This document shows positions 26,494-35,418 of a DNA stretch of 64,000 nucleotides, one piece after another. A program made the position numbers and the translations under genes. The DNA is from Granulicella sp. S190 (GTDB lineage: Bacteria; Acidobacteriota; Terriglobia; Terriglobales; Acidobacteriaceae). The notes under the pieces are model-generated. The model was not told where the DNA came from. It saw only the letters and a list, made by a program, of their open reading frames with translations, and ran no database searches. The stretch spans positions 102,837-166,836 of the forward strand of contig NZ_LMUD01000002.1 of the NCBI RefSeq assembly GCF_009766095.1, read 5' to 3'. Positions within the stretch are counted from its first letter, which is position 1. Each line of letters opens with the position of its first letter.

Positions 26494-27977
26494 TGTACGC
26501 TGTGCTGCATCCGCCCAACTTCTTTGCGCAAGCTGCCGCGCTGGAAAATCCAGAGCTGCGCAAACGCCCGTTTGCGGTGTTCGATGGTCAAGCGCCCAGG
26601 GAGTTCGTGTTTGCCGCGAACAAGGCCGCGCGGACGCGCGGCGTAGAGGTCGGGATGTCCCGCCTTCAGGCGGAGGCTTGCGATGTGACGATGCTCCGCC
26701 GCGATGTCGCGGGGGAAGACACGGCACAAGGCCGACTGCATGAAATCGTGTGCCGCTTTTCGCCGCGCATGGAACTGGTAGCAGACCGGCCCGGCACCTA
26801 TGCACTCGACATATGCGGCATGAACACCATCTTTGGCGATGCCACGCAACTCGCCGCAAAGCTGCGACAGAGCGTGATGGCCGCCGGCTTCCTCGCCAAT
26901 GTCGCCGTTGCGGGGAATTTCCATGTGGCCGCATGTCTCGCGTGGGGACGGGTGGGCGTTTCGGTTGTTCCACCGGGTTGCGATGCGGAGGCCATCGGCG
27001 CTTTGCCGCTCAGTGTTCTTCCGCTCGAACCGGAACATGCCGAGACGTTCAAGGCATGGGGCATCCGCACTTGTGGCGAGTTGGCCGCGCTTGCGGAGAC
27101 GGACTTGATTTCCCGTCTGGGACAGTCCGGTAAGAAACTCCACGCACTGGCCTGCGGCACCTTGCCGCACCTGATGATGCCGCTCGAAGCGAGCTTTGAA
27201 TCGGGGCTGACAGAGCAGATGGAATTGGATTGTCCCGTCGATGATCTGCAACGCCTTCTCTTCGTTCTGTCACGTATGACCACGGCGCTGCTGGACCGGG
27301 TGCGGGCAAAGGCCCGCGCCATCGCTTCGATCCAAGTTGTGCTTCTACTCGACGGTGGCGCTCGGCATGAACGCCTCGTGCGTCCGGCGCTGCCGCTGCA
27401 AGACACACCGACGTTGCTCAAGCTGATGCAGCTCGATCTCGAAGCGCATCCGCCCAGCGCCGCGATTCTGGCTGTCGAACTGCGTGCGCAGTCCGCCCCT
27501 CCCTACCGAGCGCAACACGGCCTGTTTCTTCCGCAGGCGCCGGAACCGGGACAGACGGAGGTGTTGGTGGCGAAGCTGCGCAAGCTGCTGGGAGAAGACC
27601 GCGTAGGCTCGCCGGAGTTGGTGGACGATCATCGCCCCAACGCTTTTCGCATGGCTCCGTTCATGCCTCCCGCGCCCCGGCGCGTAGAGCCCTCGCTGTT
27701 GCCAGTACCGGTGGCACTGCGGGTGAACCGCCCGCCACAAGTCATCAACGTGCAGCTCGTGAACGAGCGGCCCGTGCGCGTCTATTGGAACTCGATTGCC
27801 TATACGATCCGCGAAGCGGCTGGGCCGGAACTTCTCAGCGGACAGTGGTGGGACAAAGCGGAGTGGTCGCGCGCGGAGTGGGACGTGCGCCTGATGGCGG
27901 ACGGGATCGAACGACTGTGCCGCATCGCCTTCGATCCTGGGTCACGCTGCTGGTATGTGCAGGGCACGTATGACTGA
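26493..27977 (+). CDS. imuB: ImuB, Y-family polymerase-like mutasome protein
   Basis: This 494-residue DinB/UmuC-like protein has VFAANKAARTRGVEVGMSRLQAEA, FSPRMELVADRPGTYALDICG, GVAGNFHVAACLAWG-like palm segments, and fingers/little-finger regions. Classical Y-family catalytic acids appear to be replaced (for example at the N-terminal MYAVLHPPNFFAQA, where active enzymes have DxD). That agrees with ImuB being a catalytically dead adaptor that links DnaE2 to the beta clamp. It starts at the ATG overlapping the imuA stop and ends 8 nt inside dnaE2. Confidence 0.9.
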   Translation: MYAVLHPPNFFAQAAALENPELRKRPFAVFDGQAPREFVFAANKAARTRGVEVGMSRLQAEACDVTMLRRDVAGEDTAQGRLHEIVCRFSPRMELVADRPGTYALDICGMNTIFGDATQLAAKLRQSVMAAGFLANVAVAGNFHVAACLAWGRVGVSVVPPGCDAEAIGALPLSVLPLEPEHAETFKAWGIRTCGELAALAETDLISRLGQSGKKLHALACGTLPHLMMPLEASFESGLTEQMELDCPVDDLQRLLFVLSRMTTALLDRVRAKARAIASIQVVLLLDGGARHERLVRPALPLQDTPTLLKLMQLDLEAHPPSAAILAVELRAQSAPPYRAQHGLFLPQAPEPGQTEVLVAKLRKLLGEDRVGSPELVDDHRPNAFRMAPFMPPAPRRVEPSLLPVPVALRVNRPPQVINVQLVNERPVRVYWNSIAYTIREAAGPELLSGQWWDKAEWSRAEWDVRLMADGIERLCRIAFDPGSRCWYVQGTYD

Positions 27978-30900
27978 CTACGTGGAATTCCATGCGCGGT
28001 CGGCCTTCAGCTTTCTCGAAGGCGCGACACTGCCGGAACACCTCATGCAGCAAGCGGCGCATCTGGAGATGCCGGCGATGGCGCTGCTCGACCGTAACGG
28101 GTTCTACGGCTCGGTGCGGTTTCACATGGAAGGAAAGAAGCTCGGTGTGCGTTCGCACATCGGAGCGGAAGTAGCGGTAACCGACTTTGGAGAGCGTCTG
28201 CATCCACGGTCGTATCTGCCGCACCAACACTTGGCCGAACCAGCGCGTCTTCCGTTGCTGGCCGAAACCACCACGGGGTATCGAAATCTTTCCCGGCTCA
28301 TCACGAGGATGAAGCTGCGTGAGACGACGAAGGCGGAAGGCGCAAGTTGGCTGGAAGAAGTCGAGCCGTACACCGAAGGCGTCGTGTGCCTGACGGGTGG
28401 CAACGAAGGCCCGTTGGCCGCGGCATTAGCCGAAGGCGGATACGACGCTGCCTACAAGACGGTGGAGCGGCTGACTAATGTCTTCGGACAGCGCAACGTC
28501 TATGTCGAATTGCAACGCCATTCGAGCCGCGAAGAAGAGCATCGGAATCGCGCGGCTATCCGCGTCGCAAGCTCGCTGCATCTGCCGCTGCTGGCAACGG
28601 GTGGCGTCAGTTACGCGACACCGCAAGAGCGCGAGACGCTGGACATCTTCACTTGTATCCGTCACCGCACCTCACTGGATAGCTCCGGGCGTTTGCTCGA
28701 ACGCAATGCCCAACGTCATCTGCGCACAGCGAAAGAGATGGGCCAGCTCTTCTACGACTACCCTGAGGCCATCGGCAACACCGGCGAATTGTCGACGCGG
28801 CTGCAATTCGATCTGAGGACAGTCGGATACGACTTCCCGCCGTATCGAGTGCCGGATGGGGAGACGATGGATTCGTTCTTGAGCAAGCGTGTAGACGAAG
28901 GTCTGCGCCTGCGCTATCTCCCCAAACACGATGCGGCGTTGTACGAACGCGCCAGGCGACAGGCTGAGCATGAGTTGCGTGTTATCAAGAGTCGCGGCCT
29001 CGCCGGATACTTCCTCATCGTTTGGGATCTGGTGCAATTCTGCAAGGCGAACGGCATCATGGCGCAGGGGCGCGGCTCTGCTGCCAGCAGCGTTGTGTGC
29101 TACGCGCTCGAAATCACCATCGTCGATCCGGTGGGCCAGAAGTTGCTCTTTGAGCGATTTCTGTCCGAAGAGCGAACGGTGATGCCGGATATTGATATCG
29201 ACATGGCGAGCGATAAGCCGCGCGAGAAAGGCATTCAGTATTTCTACAACCTCTACGGAGCGCAAGGCGCGGCGATGACGGCCAATGTCATCAGCTTCAA
29301 AAACAAATCTGCATCGCGTGAGGTAGGCGCGGCCTTGGGATTCGACCGCGAGATGACCTCGAAGCTCGCCGGCCTCTTGAGTTCCTGGGAATACAAGGCT
29401 CCCAGCGATTCGCTGGAAAGTACATTCAAGGCCGCAGGCCTCAACATGAAAGAGCAGCGCATCGCGCACTATCTGCGAAAGTCCTATGACGTGTTGCGCC
29501 TCCCGCGCAATCTCGGACAGCACTCTGGCGGCATGGTCATCTGCCAGGGACATCTCTCGTCCATTGTTCCTATCGAGCGGGCCTCGATGGAAGGGCGGAC
29601 GGTGGTGCAATGGGACAAGGACGATTGCTCGGACATGGGCATCGTGAAAATCGACCTGCTCGGTTTAGGGATGCTAGCGGTCCTCTCCGACTGTCGCGAG
29701 CTGGTGCCAAAGCATTACGGCGTTTCGCTCGATTATGCGCAAGTCCCACAGGACGACGCGGTGTACAAGACCATCGCTGAAGCCGATACAGTGGGCCTCT
29801 TTCAAATCGAAAGCCGGGCGCAGATGTCCGCGCTTCCGCGCACGAAACCAAAGTGCTTCGCCGACCTGTCCATGCAAGTTGCCATTATCCGGCCTGGCCC
29901 GGTGACGGGCAAGTTCGTCAATCCGTATATCGAGCGAAGGCTGGGGCGGCAGCCCGTGACGTATCTGCATCCGTCGTTTCAGCCGTTCCTCGAACGGACG
30001 TTGGGCGTGCCGCTCTTTCAGGAGCAAGTCATGCGAGTTGGCATGGTCGCGGCGAATCTCACAGGCGGCGAAGCCGAAGAGCTGCGCAAGGCGATGGGCG
30101 GCAAACGGTCGGATGCTGTACTCGCCGGCCTCAAGGCACGGCTCATCGACGGAATGACAGCGAACGGTTTCGATGCAACGCAACAAGCGGAAGTGATGCG
30201 TATCCTCTCAACGGTGCGAGAGTTCATGTTCCCTGAGTCGCACGCTCACTCGTTTGCGAGCATCGCGTATTCGAGCGCGTACACGAAGTTTCATTACCTC
30301 GGCGCGTATCTGTGTGCGCTGCTCAACAATCAGCCGATGGGCTTCTACAGCCCTTCGACGCTCATCAACGATGCGAAGCGCCATGGCCTCAAAGTGCGGC
30401 CCATCGACGTGCAGCGTTCCGACTGGAACTGCACGCTGGAGACGTTGGACGAAAACGAGCGAGCAAAGCACAGCGACCCGTTCGCTGTGCGGATGGGTCT
30501 GCGCTATGTGAAGGGGCTACGGCAAGTCATCGGGGACGCGATTTCACTTGCGCGAGAAACGACCGGGCCATTCGTCTCCGAATACGACCTGAAGCGTCGC
30601 GTGGCGTCGATCCGCAAGGATGAATTGGCGCTGTTGGCGAAAGCGGGTGCGTTCAACTGGACAGGGGAAAAACACGACCGCCGCACGGCGCTCTGGCGAG
30701 CGGAGCGAGCCGGACAGGATGTTGGCCCGCTCTTTGCGAACATCCCGGATGAGTTTGAAATCGACATATCGGCCCCGCTGGTGAGCATGGCGATCAACGA
30801 TCGGATGGTCGCCGACTTTTTCATTACCGGTTTCACCCTGGGGCTTCATCCAATGGCCCTCCAGCGCGCAGAGCTGGACAAACTCGGGGTGATGCGTGCC

Positions 30901-31203
30901 GCTGACCTCAAGAGCGTGCCGGATGGGACATTTGTACGGATTGCCGGTGCCGTGATTGCACGGCAACGACCTGGCACGGCCAGCGGTTTCATCTTCCTTA
31001 GCAACGAAGACGAAACCGGCATCTCGAACGCCATCATCCATCCCAAGCTCTACGAACAAAATCGCGTGACGGTGACGAGGAAGAATTTTCTTCTGGTGGA
31101 GGGCGTGCTACAGAATCAGGACGGCGTCATCAATGTACGAGCTTCAACCGTGCGTGTAGTCCATGCCGGGAATGTCGATGTGTTGTCGCGAGATTTTCAT
31201 TGA
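27970..31203 (+). CDS. dnaE2: DnaE2, error-prone DNA polymerase III alpha subunit
   Basis: This 1077-residue C-family polymerase has an N-terminal PHP domain (YVEFHARSAFSFLEGAT), the palm with catalytic MPDIDIDMASD near residue 415, and GRGSAASSVVCYAL just before it. The finger and HhH regions follow, then a C-terminal OB fold (GTFVRIAGAVIARQRPGTASGFIF). Its length and lack of the long DnaE1 tail identify DnaE2. It carries out mutagenic translesion synthesis with ImuA and ImuB. The ATG lies inside the end of imuB, so the three genes form one tightly coupled operon. Carriage on an ICE may raise the mutation rate of damaged recipients. Confidence 0.94.
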   Translation: MTDYVEFHARSAFSFLEGATLPEHLMQQAAHLEMPAMALLDRNGFYGSVRFHMEGKKLGVRSHIGAEVAVTDFGERLHPRSYLPHQHLAEPARLPLLAETTTGYRNLSRLITRMKLRETTKAEGASWLEEVEPYTEGVVCLTGGNEGPLAAALAEGGYDAAYKTVERLTNVFGQRNVYVELQRHSSREEEHRNRAAIRVASSLHLPLLATGGVSYATPQERETLDIFTCIRHRTSLDSSGRLLERNAQRHLRTAKEMGQLFYDYPEAIGNTGELSTRLQFDLRTVGYDFPPYRVPDGETMDSFLSKRVDEGLRLRYLPKHDAALYERARRQAEHELRVIKSRGLAGYFLIVWDLVQFCKANGIMAQGRGSAASSVVCYALEITIVDPVGQKLLFERFLSEERTVMPDIDIDMASDKPREKGIQYFYNLYGAQGAAMTANVISFKNKSASREVGAALGFDREMTSKLAGLLSSWEYKAPSDSLESTFKAAGLNMKEQRIAHYLRKSYDVLRLPRNLGQHSGGMVICQGHLSSIVPIERASMEGRTVVQWDKDDCSDMGIVKIDLLGLGMLAVLSDCRELVPKHYGVSLDYAQVPQDDAVYKTIAEADTVGLFQIESRAQMSALPRTKPKCFADLSMQVAIIRPGPVTGKFVNPYIERRLGRQPVTYLHPSFQPFLERTLGVPLFQEQVMRVGMVAANLTGGEAEELRKAMGGKRSDAVLAGLKARLIDGMTANGFDATQQAEVMRILSTVREFMFPESHAHSFASIAYSSAYTKFHYLGAYLCALLNNQPMGFYSPSTLINDAKRHGLKVRPIDVQRSDWNCTLETLDENERAKHSDPFAVRMGLRYVKGLRQVIGDAISLARETTGPFVSEYDLKRRVASIRKDELALLAKAGAFNWTGEKHDRRTALWRAERAGQDVGPLFANIPDEFEIDISAPLVSMAINDRMVADFFITGFTLGLHPMALQRAELDKLGVMRAADLKSVPDGTFVRIAGAVIARQRPGTASGFIFLSNEDETGISNAIIHPKLYEQNRVTVTRKNFLLVEGVLQNQDGVINVRASTVRVVHAGNVDVLSRDFH

Positions 31204-31231
31204 GTCGTCGTTTGCCTCTGGCTTGCGGCAA

Positions 31232-31264
31232 GCAGATTGTCGCCACAGTGTGGCGACAATCTGC
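31232..31264. repeat. 33-nt perfect palindrome downstream of dnaE2
   Basis: A 16-bp arm beginning GCAGATTGTCGCCACA is followed by a single G and its exact reverse complement. It starts 29 nt after the dnaE2 stop, preceded by a smaller GCTTGC-G-GCAAGC dyad (31221-31233). There is no T-run. It could be a Rho-assisted terminator or a dyad-binding protein site. Confidence 0.8.
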
Positions 31265-31349
31265 GCGGGCTGCCCGTCGGGTGGGTGAATGCGGGCCTGG
31301 TGCGAAGCGCCAGCACGAATAGGGTGGGAAAGACGGGCAACAAGAACAC

Positions 31350-31383
31350 GCAGCCGCCCTTCGGCTCATCGAAGGGCGGCTGC
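31350..31383 (-). terminator. Strong hairpin between convergent genes
   Basis: GCAGCCGCCCTTCG (31350-31363) pairs perfectly with its complement at 31370-31383 around a 6-nt loop. It lies just past the stop of the 61-residue minus-strand gene. On that strand a T-rich GTGTTCTTGTTG follows, so it is probably that gene's terminator and may act in both directions. Confidence 0.6.
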
Positions 31384-31387
31384 GTCA

Positions 31388-31573
31388 TCATCGACCGTTC
31401 GGTTGTTCAAGCGGCGGGGCCTTGCTGGTTGGGCGAAGAATTTTCCAATACGATATGCCTCCGCTCCATTCGGTGCCGTCGTCGTCCATCCGTACCCAAA
31501 GGCAGTTTCCAATTCTCTTGGTCACGGTGCCAGTGCGTCCGGTTTGTTTGCTGGATACTCGTTTGCCTTTCAT
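31388..31573 (-). CDS. Small basic KOW/SH3-like protein
   Basis: This 61-residue protein begins MKGKRVSSKQTGRTGTVTKR. The RVSSKQTGRTGTVTKRIGNCLWVRMDDDG segment has the glycine-centred pattern of small KOW/SH3-like beta folds. AAGGAGA lies 7 nt before the ATG. It stands downstream of the DUF3560 gene (58-nt gap) and convergent to dnaE2. Its function is unknown; nucleic-acid binding is plausible. Confidence 0.6.
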   Translation of the reverse strand: MKGKRVSSKQTGRTGTVTKRIGNCLWVRMDDDGTEWSGGISYWKILRPTSKAPPLEQPNGR

Positions 31574-31631
31574 CGTTCTCTCCTTTCCTTGATGGATGTC
31601 CCGCTTCTTGTGTGGAATCGGCACACTGGTT

Positions 31632-32912
31632 TCAATCGCGCAGGGTGAAGGGGCCGACCTTGGCTCCCGGCTGCGCCTTGGCCGTCACTTCGGCGATAAG
31701 TTCGTCCTGCCGTTCCTTCGGGACGCCTTCCGCGTCCCACTGATGACGCAAGGCAGCTTCGGGGTCATCGTCGTTGGGCGGTGTGGAGGGTGCCACTTGG
31801 AGATAGAAACCGATGCCGTCGTCGGTTTCCAGCAAGAGACCCGCATCGCGCTTGGCGTGAACTTCGGCGGCAGTCATCACAGAGACAAGTTTGTCGAAGG
31901 GCATGGTGCGGGTGAAATTGCGGTCACGGTTGCCGTAGTTGTCGAGCACGGTCACGGAAACCTTGTTCACCTTCTGGATGAACGACCAGCCATCGCGCGG
32001 GGAGGCCCAGCAACGGCAAGCGCCACCCTTCTCCGGTCGTGTCTTGTCGGCAACCGTGCCTCCGCTCTCGGCCAACATGGCGCGTTCATAGGCGATGCGG
32101 TTCTCAAAGTGGGCAACCCAACGCAGCGCGTATGCGATGCTGCGCTCGTGAACGCGGATGGAGATGGCGGAAGCCTGTTGCTCGTCAATCAACCCTTTCT
32201 TCAAACCTCCCCAAACGCTGTCTGCACCTTCATAGGTCGAAGCCGGGTACTTGTCTTTGGTGTAGTACACGGTGATGTGATCGACGTTGGCGATGGACAA
32301 CGCACGTTCGCGGGTGAGTCCTTCGCTGCGCCATGCGGGGAGAAACTTCTGCGACTCGGCTATTTGGCGTTCCCGCTTGCGTTTATCGCCCTCCAGTCCC
32401 TTGATGCGGCGGGCTCGCACATCGGGACGCTCCTTGTATTTGGCATGACGCAACGCGCCTTGGGCGCGGTCAGTCCAATACTTCGCCGTGTCCCACATCT
32501 TCACGGCGCGGCTCATGCCCTCGCGGATACGCTCGGCATCACGCAGGGCGCGGCGTTCGCTGTGATGACCAATCAAGATGGGCTGGCCGAAGGGGATGTT
32601 ATCGGCAATCGCGGCGACGGCCTTCTGCGCTCGGTCTGCGTCTTCGGTGCGGCTCTCGCTGTACTCGCTGAAACGCTCGCTGCGTTCTTCGGCGCGTTGC
32701 ACAAGGCTGGTGTCTTCGTCCCCGATCTCGTCGCACAAGTCGAGTAAAAGGTCTTCCCGCGAAGGCGTCCACGCAGGGGCTACGAAAAGCTGTTGCCGTG
32801 GTGCCCACTTGAATCCGGCATCTTTCACGCGGGCATAAGTTTCTTGGTCGAAGCGGCTGGTTGAATAAAGACGGAGTTTGTTGTCTTCGGGGGAATAGGT
32901 CGCGGTCATCAT
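31632..32912 (-). CDS. DUF3560 domain protein
   Basis: This 426-residue protein has the DUF3560 core: AVAAIADNIPFGQPILIGHHSERRALRDAERI, then a Lys/Arg-rich helical part (ALRHAKYKERPDVRARRIKGL). The N terminus (LRLYSTSRFDQETYARVKDAGFKWAPRQQLFVAPAW) is also conserved in this family. DUF3560 proteins are common on conjugative plasmids and ICEs, usually among early or maintenance genes near SSB and antirestriction genes. Their molecular role is not established. It is probably co-transcribed with the 94-residue gene upstream. Confidence 0.82.
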   Translation of the reverse strand: MMTATYSPEDNKLRLYSTSRFDQETYARVKDAGFKWAPRQQLFVAPAWTPSREDLLLDLCDEIGDEDTSLVQRAEERSERFSEYSESRTEDADRAQKAVAAIADNIPFGQPILIGHHSERRALRDAERIREGMSRAVKMWDTAKYWTDRAQGALRHAKYKERPDVRARRIKGLEGDKRKRERQIAESQKFLPAWRSEGLTRERALSIANVDHITVYYTKDKYPASTYEGADSVWGGLKKGLIDEQQASAISIRVHERSIAYALRWVAHFENRIAYERAMLAESGGTVADKTRPEKGGACRCWASPRDGWSFIQKVNKVSVTVLDNYGNRDRNFTRTMPFDKLVSVMTAAEVHAKRDAGLLLETDDGIGFYLQVAPSTPPNDDDPEAALRHQWDAEGVPKERQDELIAEVTAKAQPGAKVGPFTLRD

Positions 32913-32946
32913 AGCGTGTTTTCTCCTTTCGGTTGGGTGGGCGTTG

Positions 32947-33231
32947 TTAGGCGAGACGCAGGTGGTGCTTCGCGTCGTGCCAATCGAGAACGGGGGTAAT
33001 GTGGTGGTGGGTGAGGTCGCGGAACTCTTCGCCGTAAAGCTCTACGGGGATATGCCCCAAAACTTCGTCACAGTTCGGGCAAATGACGGCAATGGTATCG
33101 CCGCAAAAGCCCAAGCTGAGAAGGTCAACGGTGTCTTCGCCGAGGATGTAGTCGCCCATGCGCACGTTGGCGAAGCCTCTCCAAGTGAAGGGGTTGGGTG
33201 TGTCGGGTGGTGTGGTTTGGTTGTTGTGCAT
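32947..33231 (-). CDS. Small hypothetical backbone protein
   Basis: This 94-residue protein starts MHNNQTTPPDTPN, with the upstream GGAGGC acting as RBS. It contains GDYILGEDTVDLLSLGFCGDTIAVICPNCDEVLGHIP, a CPNC pair that might bind a metal, and a His-rich C terminus (THHHITPVLDWHDAKHHLRLA). It is the first gene after repeat A copy 2 on the minus strand, just as ArdC is after copy 1. The family is not recognised. Membership of the ICE backbone is inferred from this parallel layout. Confidence 0.6.
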   Translation of the reverse strand: MHNNQTTPPDTPNPFTWRGFANVRMGDYILGEDTVDLLSLGFCGDTIAVICPNCDEVLGHIPVELYGEEFRDLTHHHITPVLDWHDAKHHLRLA

Positions 33232-33259
33232 AGTGCCTCCCGCTTTGGCTTTTGCACGT

Positions 33260-33288
33260 CCGCGTTGAAACGCGGCATGTACATGCCG
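33260..33288. promoter_or_regulatory. Nested inverted repeats upstream of the 94-residue gene
   Basis: CCGCGTT/AACGCGG (33260-33275) and the perfect 16-bp palindrome CGGCATGTACATGCCG (33273-33288) lie 30-57 bp upstream of the start codon. The second matches the site upstream of ardC, which supports a common regulator. Confidence 0.5.
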
Positions 33289-33566
33289 AACGCCACCTGG
33301 CGAAGGCGGGGGTAGCAAGCGTCAAGGGGAGCGGGTATCTCCCACCCGCAGCAAAGCGGAGGGCGCGGTTTTATCGCGTGATTTTTGCGCAGCAAAAATT
33401 ATGGGGAAACCCCTTGACGCGCGCGATCGGGGCAGAGCCCCTTAGCAGGCTTGTGTACCTTGCCGAGCGCGGAGCGCAGGAATTATCGGGAGGGCGTTGC
33501 GGGAAGGAACGGCCCGCAGAGGTGGGGGCGGAGGATGCGAAGCAGCCGCAGACGGGAGGAGACTTC
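33273..33566. repeat. Structured non-coding repeat A, copy 2
   Basis: This stretch is homologous to 16561-16878 in the same orientation. It has the same hairpins GGGGAAACCCC (33403-33413) and GGGGCAGAGCCCC (33429-33441), and the same 70-bp right-hand block. The less conserved middle contains an extra hairpin ATTTTTGC/GCAAAAAT (33381-33399). Here the block ends GGAGGAGACTTCC without an intron. The gap 33232-33708 is otherwise empty of genes. Confidence 0.75.
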
Positions 33567-33708
33567 CGCCCTCATCAGCGGGTTCCATTACGGCTTGACA
33601 TCGCTAGAAATAAAACTCTTCTCAGTCCGTATCATGAGGCGACGCATGTTTTAGGGATAAGGGTGTCGTTTCGACGGCTCTCATCCCCAATTCAGGTGGA
33701 GGAACGTC

Positions 33709-34515
33709 ATGGCAACAGTAGAGAGAAGTAAGGAGATTCAGCTCGTCCGCGATTATGTTCGCAACGCGAAGCGGGAGTTTGATGGGCTCGCGCTCTATAC
33801 GCGGCGCTTCGATATGTACCCGTTCGACATGATGGGTCTTGGCATCCTGTCCAAAGCCTTTTCGCTGGCAAACGCTATCTTTGTTCTTCTGGGTGCGGGG
33901 CTGGAGGATCAAGCCTATGGCTTGTGCCGATCCATCGTCGAATGTTCATTGAACCTGCGTTACCTGACCGAAGACCGCAGCCAGCTTTGGGCGAGAACCG
34001 ATAAATATATGCGGTTCGCGGTAGCCGACAAGCAATACTGGATGCACTGGGCTCTTCAAAGCGCAGCGGGCACACCGATGGAAGCAAAGATACTCGAATA
34101 TGGGAAGCAGTGGGGTCTAACTCCAGACACTAAGGGAGCCTCGAAGCACTGGTCCGGCGAGAAAGGTTTTGCGTGGGTCACGAATCTGAAGGACCATCCA
34201 CTGGACGGCGACAGCTCGACAGACTTCATCAAAAAGAGTCAGTATGCGGTGGACTATTACCAAACGTCATCGTATATCCATTGCTATTCCACGGCGCTCG
34301 ATAACTTCTGGCCGGAGGAACGGGCGCAGTTCTCCATAGAAGAGCGTTCTAAACAGCCCCAATTCCAAAAAGTCCTCTTTATGGTTCTTGGGTATGTCCA
34401 CAGCTCCATCGCCTATACGATCTTCGGTCTTGGCATGGAACGTCCACAGGTCTTCAACGAACTATATTCCGAGACACTGCAATCAATGGCTCCCTACGAA
34501 CGGCGGTTTAGCTGA
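33709..34515 (+). CDS. DUF5677 family protein
   Basis: This 268-residue helical protein has the DUF5677 pattern: LGILSKAFSLANAIFVLLGAGLEDQAYGLCRSIVECSLNLRYL, followed by conserved Trp/His segments (YIHCYSTALDNFWP). Members occur mostly in mobile islands, near defence genes, and have no proven activity. GGAGGA is 7 nt before the ATG. It is the first cargo gene to the right of repeat A copy 2. Confidence 0.72.
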   Translation: MATVERSKEIQLVRDYVRNAKREFDGLALYTRRFDMYPFDMMGLGILSKAFSLANAIFVLLGAGLEDQAYGLCRSIVECSLNLRYLTEDRSQLWARTDKYMRFAVADKQYWMHWALQSAAGTPMEAKILEYGKQWGLTPDTKGASKHWSGEKGFAWVTNLKDHPLDGDSSTDFIKKSQYAVDYYQTSSYIHCYSTALDNFWPEERAQFSIEERSKQPQFQKVLFMVLGYVHSSIAYTIFGLGMERPQVFNELYSETLQSMAPYERRFS

Positions 34516-34552
34516 GAAAGCCCCATTTTACGCGGCCCTCCAAACATCGCCT

Positions 34553-35335
34553 TCAGTATTTAGGGGCAACCGCGTTGCTGATCTTGTTGACCTGTTCGCC
34601 GGTACGCCAGCGGTCCATCAATGCGGCGATTCCCGTCGCCCCGTATTCCGTGAACGGTGTAAGCGGCCAATCTGCCTTCCTGGGCCTACTGGGATGAATC
34701 TGTGTCAACCGTCCATCGCAGATACTTGGCGATGGCGTGATAAATGATAAGTCATCGCTCACATAGGGCGGATGGAGGTGCTCCGTCACGGTCTGTACGA
34801 CAAAGTGACCCACGTAGACGGTGGAGACACTACCGGTTCCAATCCGGGTCTTTCCTCCATCGGCCATGATAGTGAAATCGGTGCCGTGACAGCCGATATG
34901 GGATTCGGTGAGTGCGCCGATCCAGACCCTCGTCCTTTCAGGAATGGCTTGGCATTCGCGCATGGCGATCCGTTCTGCGCGCGTGAAGAAATTCTCATTG
35001 TCGTTTCGGGGTTTGATGGACTCTGCGACCATCGCTGTTTTGACGGCCCATTCCGCCAGCAATTTCATCCCTCCCGGATCGAGGGTGATCGCAGTATTGA
35101 GAAGCATAGGCTTGAGCCGGGCGACGTTCTTTTCCTCAATCTGGCTCATCCAGCCGTTATTGCAGGTACGGCAGACGGTGTTAATCGTTATCTCGGGATC
35201 TTGTCCAATAAGAACGGGGCCGCTTCCTTCCTGTCTATTGACCGGGGCGAACGCGATAAGTCTGTGCATCCATGCAGCCCAGAGATGTTCTTCGCTGCCG
35301 GATTCGTTATCACAGAAAATGCAGGGCGGAGGCAT
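34553..35335 (-). CDS. HNH endonuclease-like protein
   Basis: This 260-residue protein begins with a zinc-type HNH module: CIFCDNESGSEEHLWAAWMHRL (Cys pair, then EHL) and TVCRTCNNGWMSQIE about 30 residues later (a second Cys pair with CNN). The rest is unfamiliar. The N-terminal layout matches proteins that pair a CxxC..EHL..CxxCNN head with a long variable tail, frequent in defence islands. It is convergent to the DUF5677 gene and divergent from the PIN-like gene. It resembles the SPARTA-linked gene at 1468-2247 in general plan only. Confidence 0.7.
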   Translation of the reverse strand: MPPPCIFCDNESGSEEHLWAAWMHRLIAFAPVNRQEGSGPVLIGQDPEITINTVCRTCNNGWMSQIEEKNVARLKPMLLNTAITLDPGGMKLLAEWAVKTAMVAESIKPRNDNENFFTRAERIAMRECQAIPERTRVWIGALTESHIGCHGTDFTIMADGGKTRIGTGSVSTVYVGHFVVQTVTEHLHPPYVSDDLSFITPSPSICDGRLTQIHPSRPRKADWPLTPFTEYGATGIAALMDRWRTGEQVNKISNAVAPKY

Positions 35336-35418
35336 GGTGGGAGTATAGCGGTCGCAGCGAGCGGGAACCTCCTTCCTCGGCCGTTAAGAGAAGTACACTG
35401 GTCCTGAGCTAGAAAAAG

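Noticed and set aside
33273..33566. Repeat A as the origin of transfer
   Set aside because: Its hairpins are suggestive, but it is 9-25 kb from the small accessory genes beside the coupling protein and occurs twice. The region 42372-42567 is a better oriT candidate.
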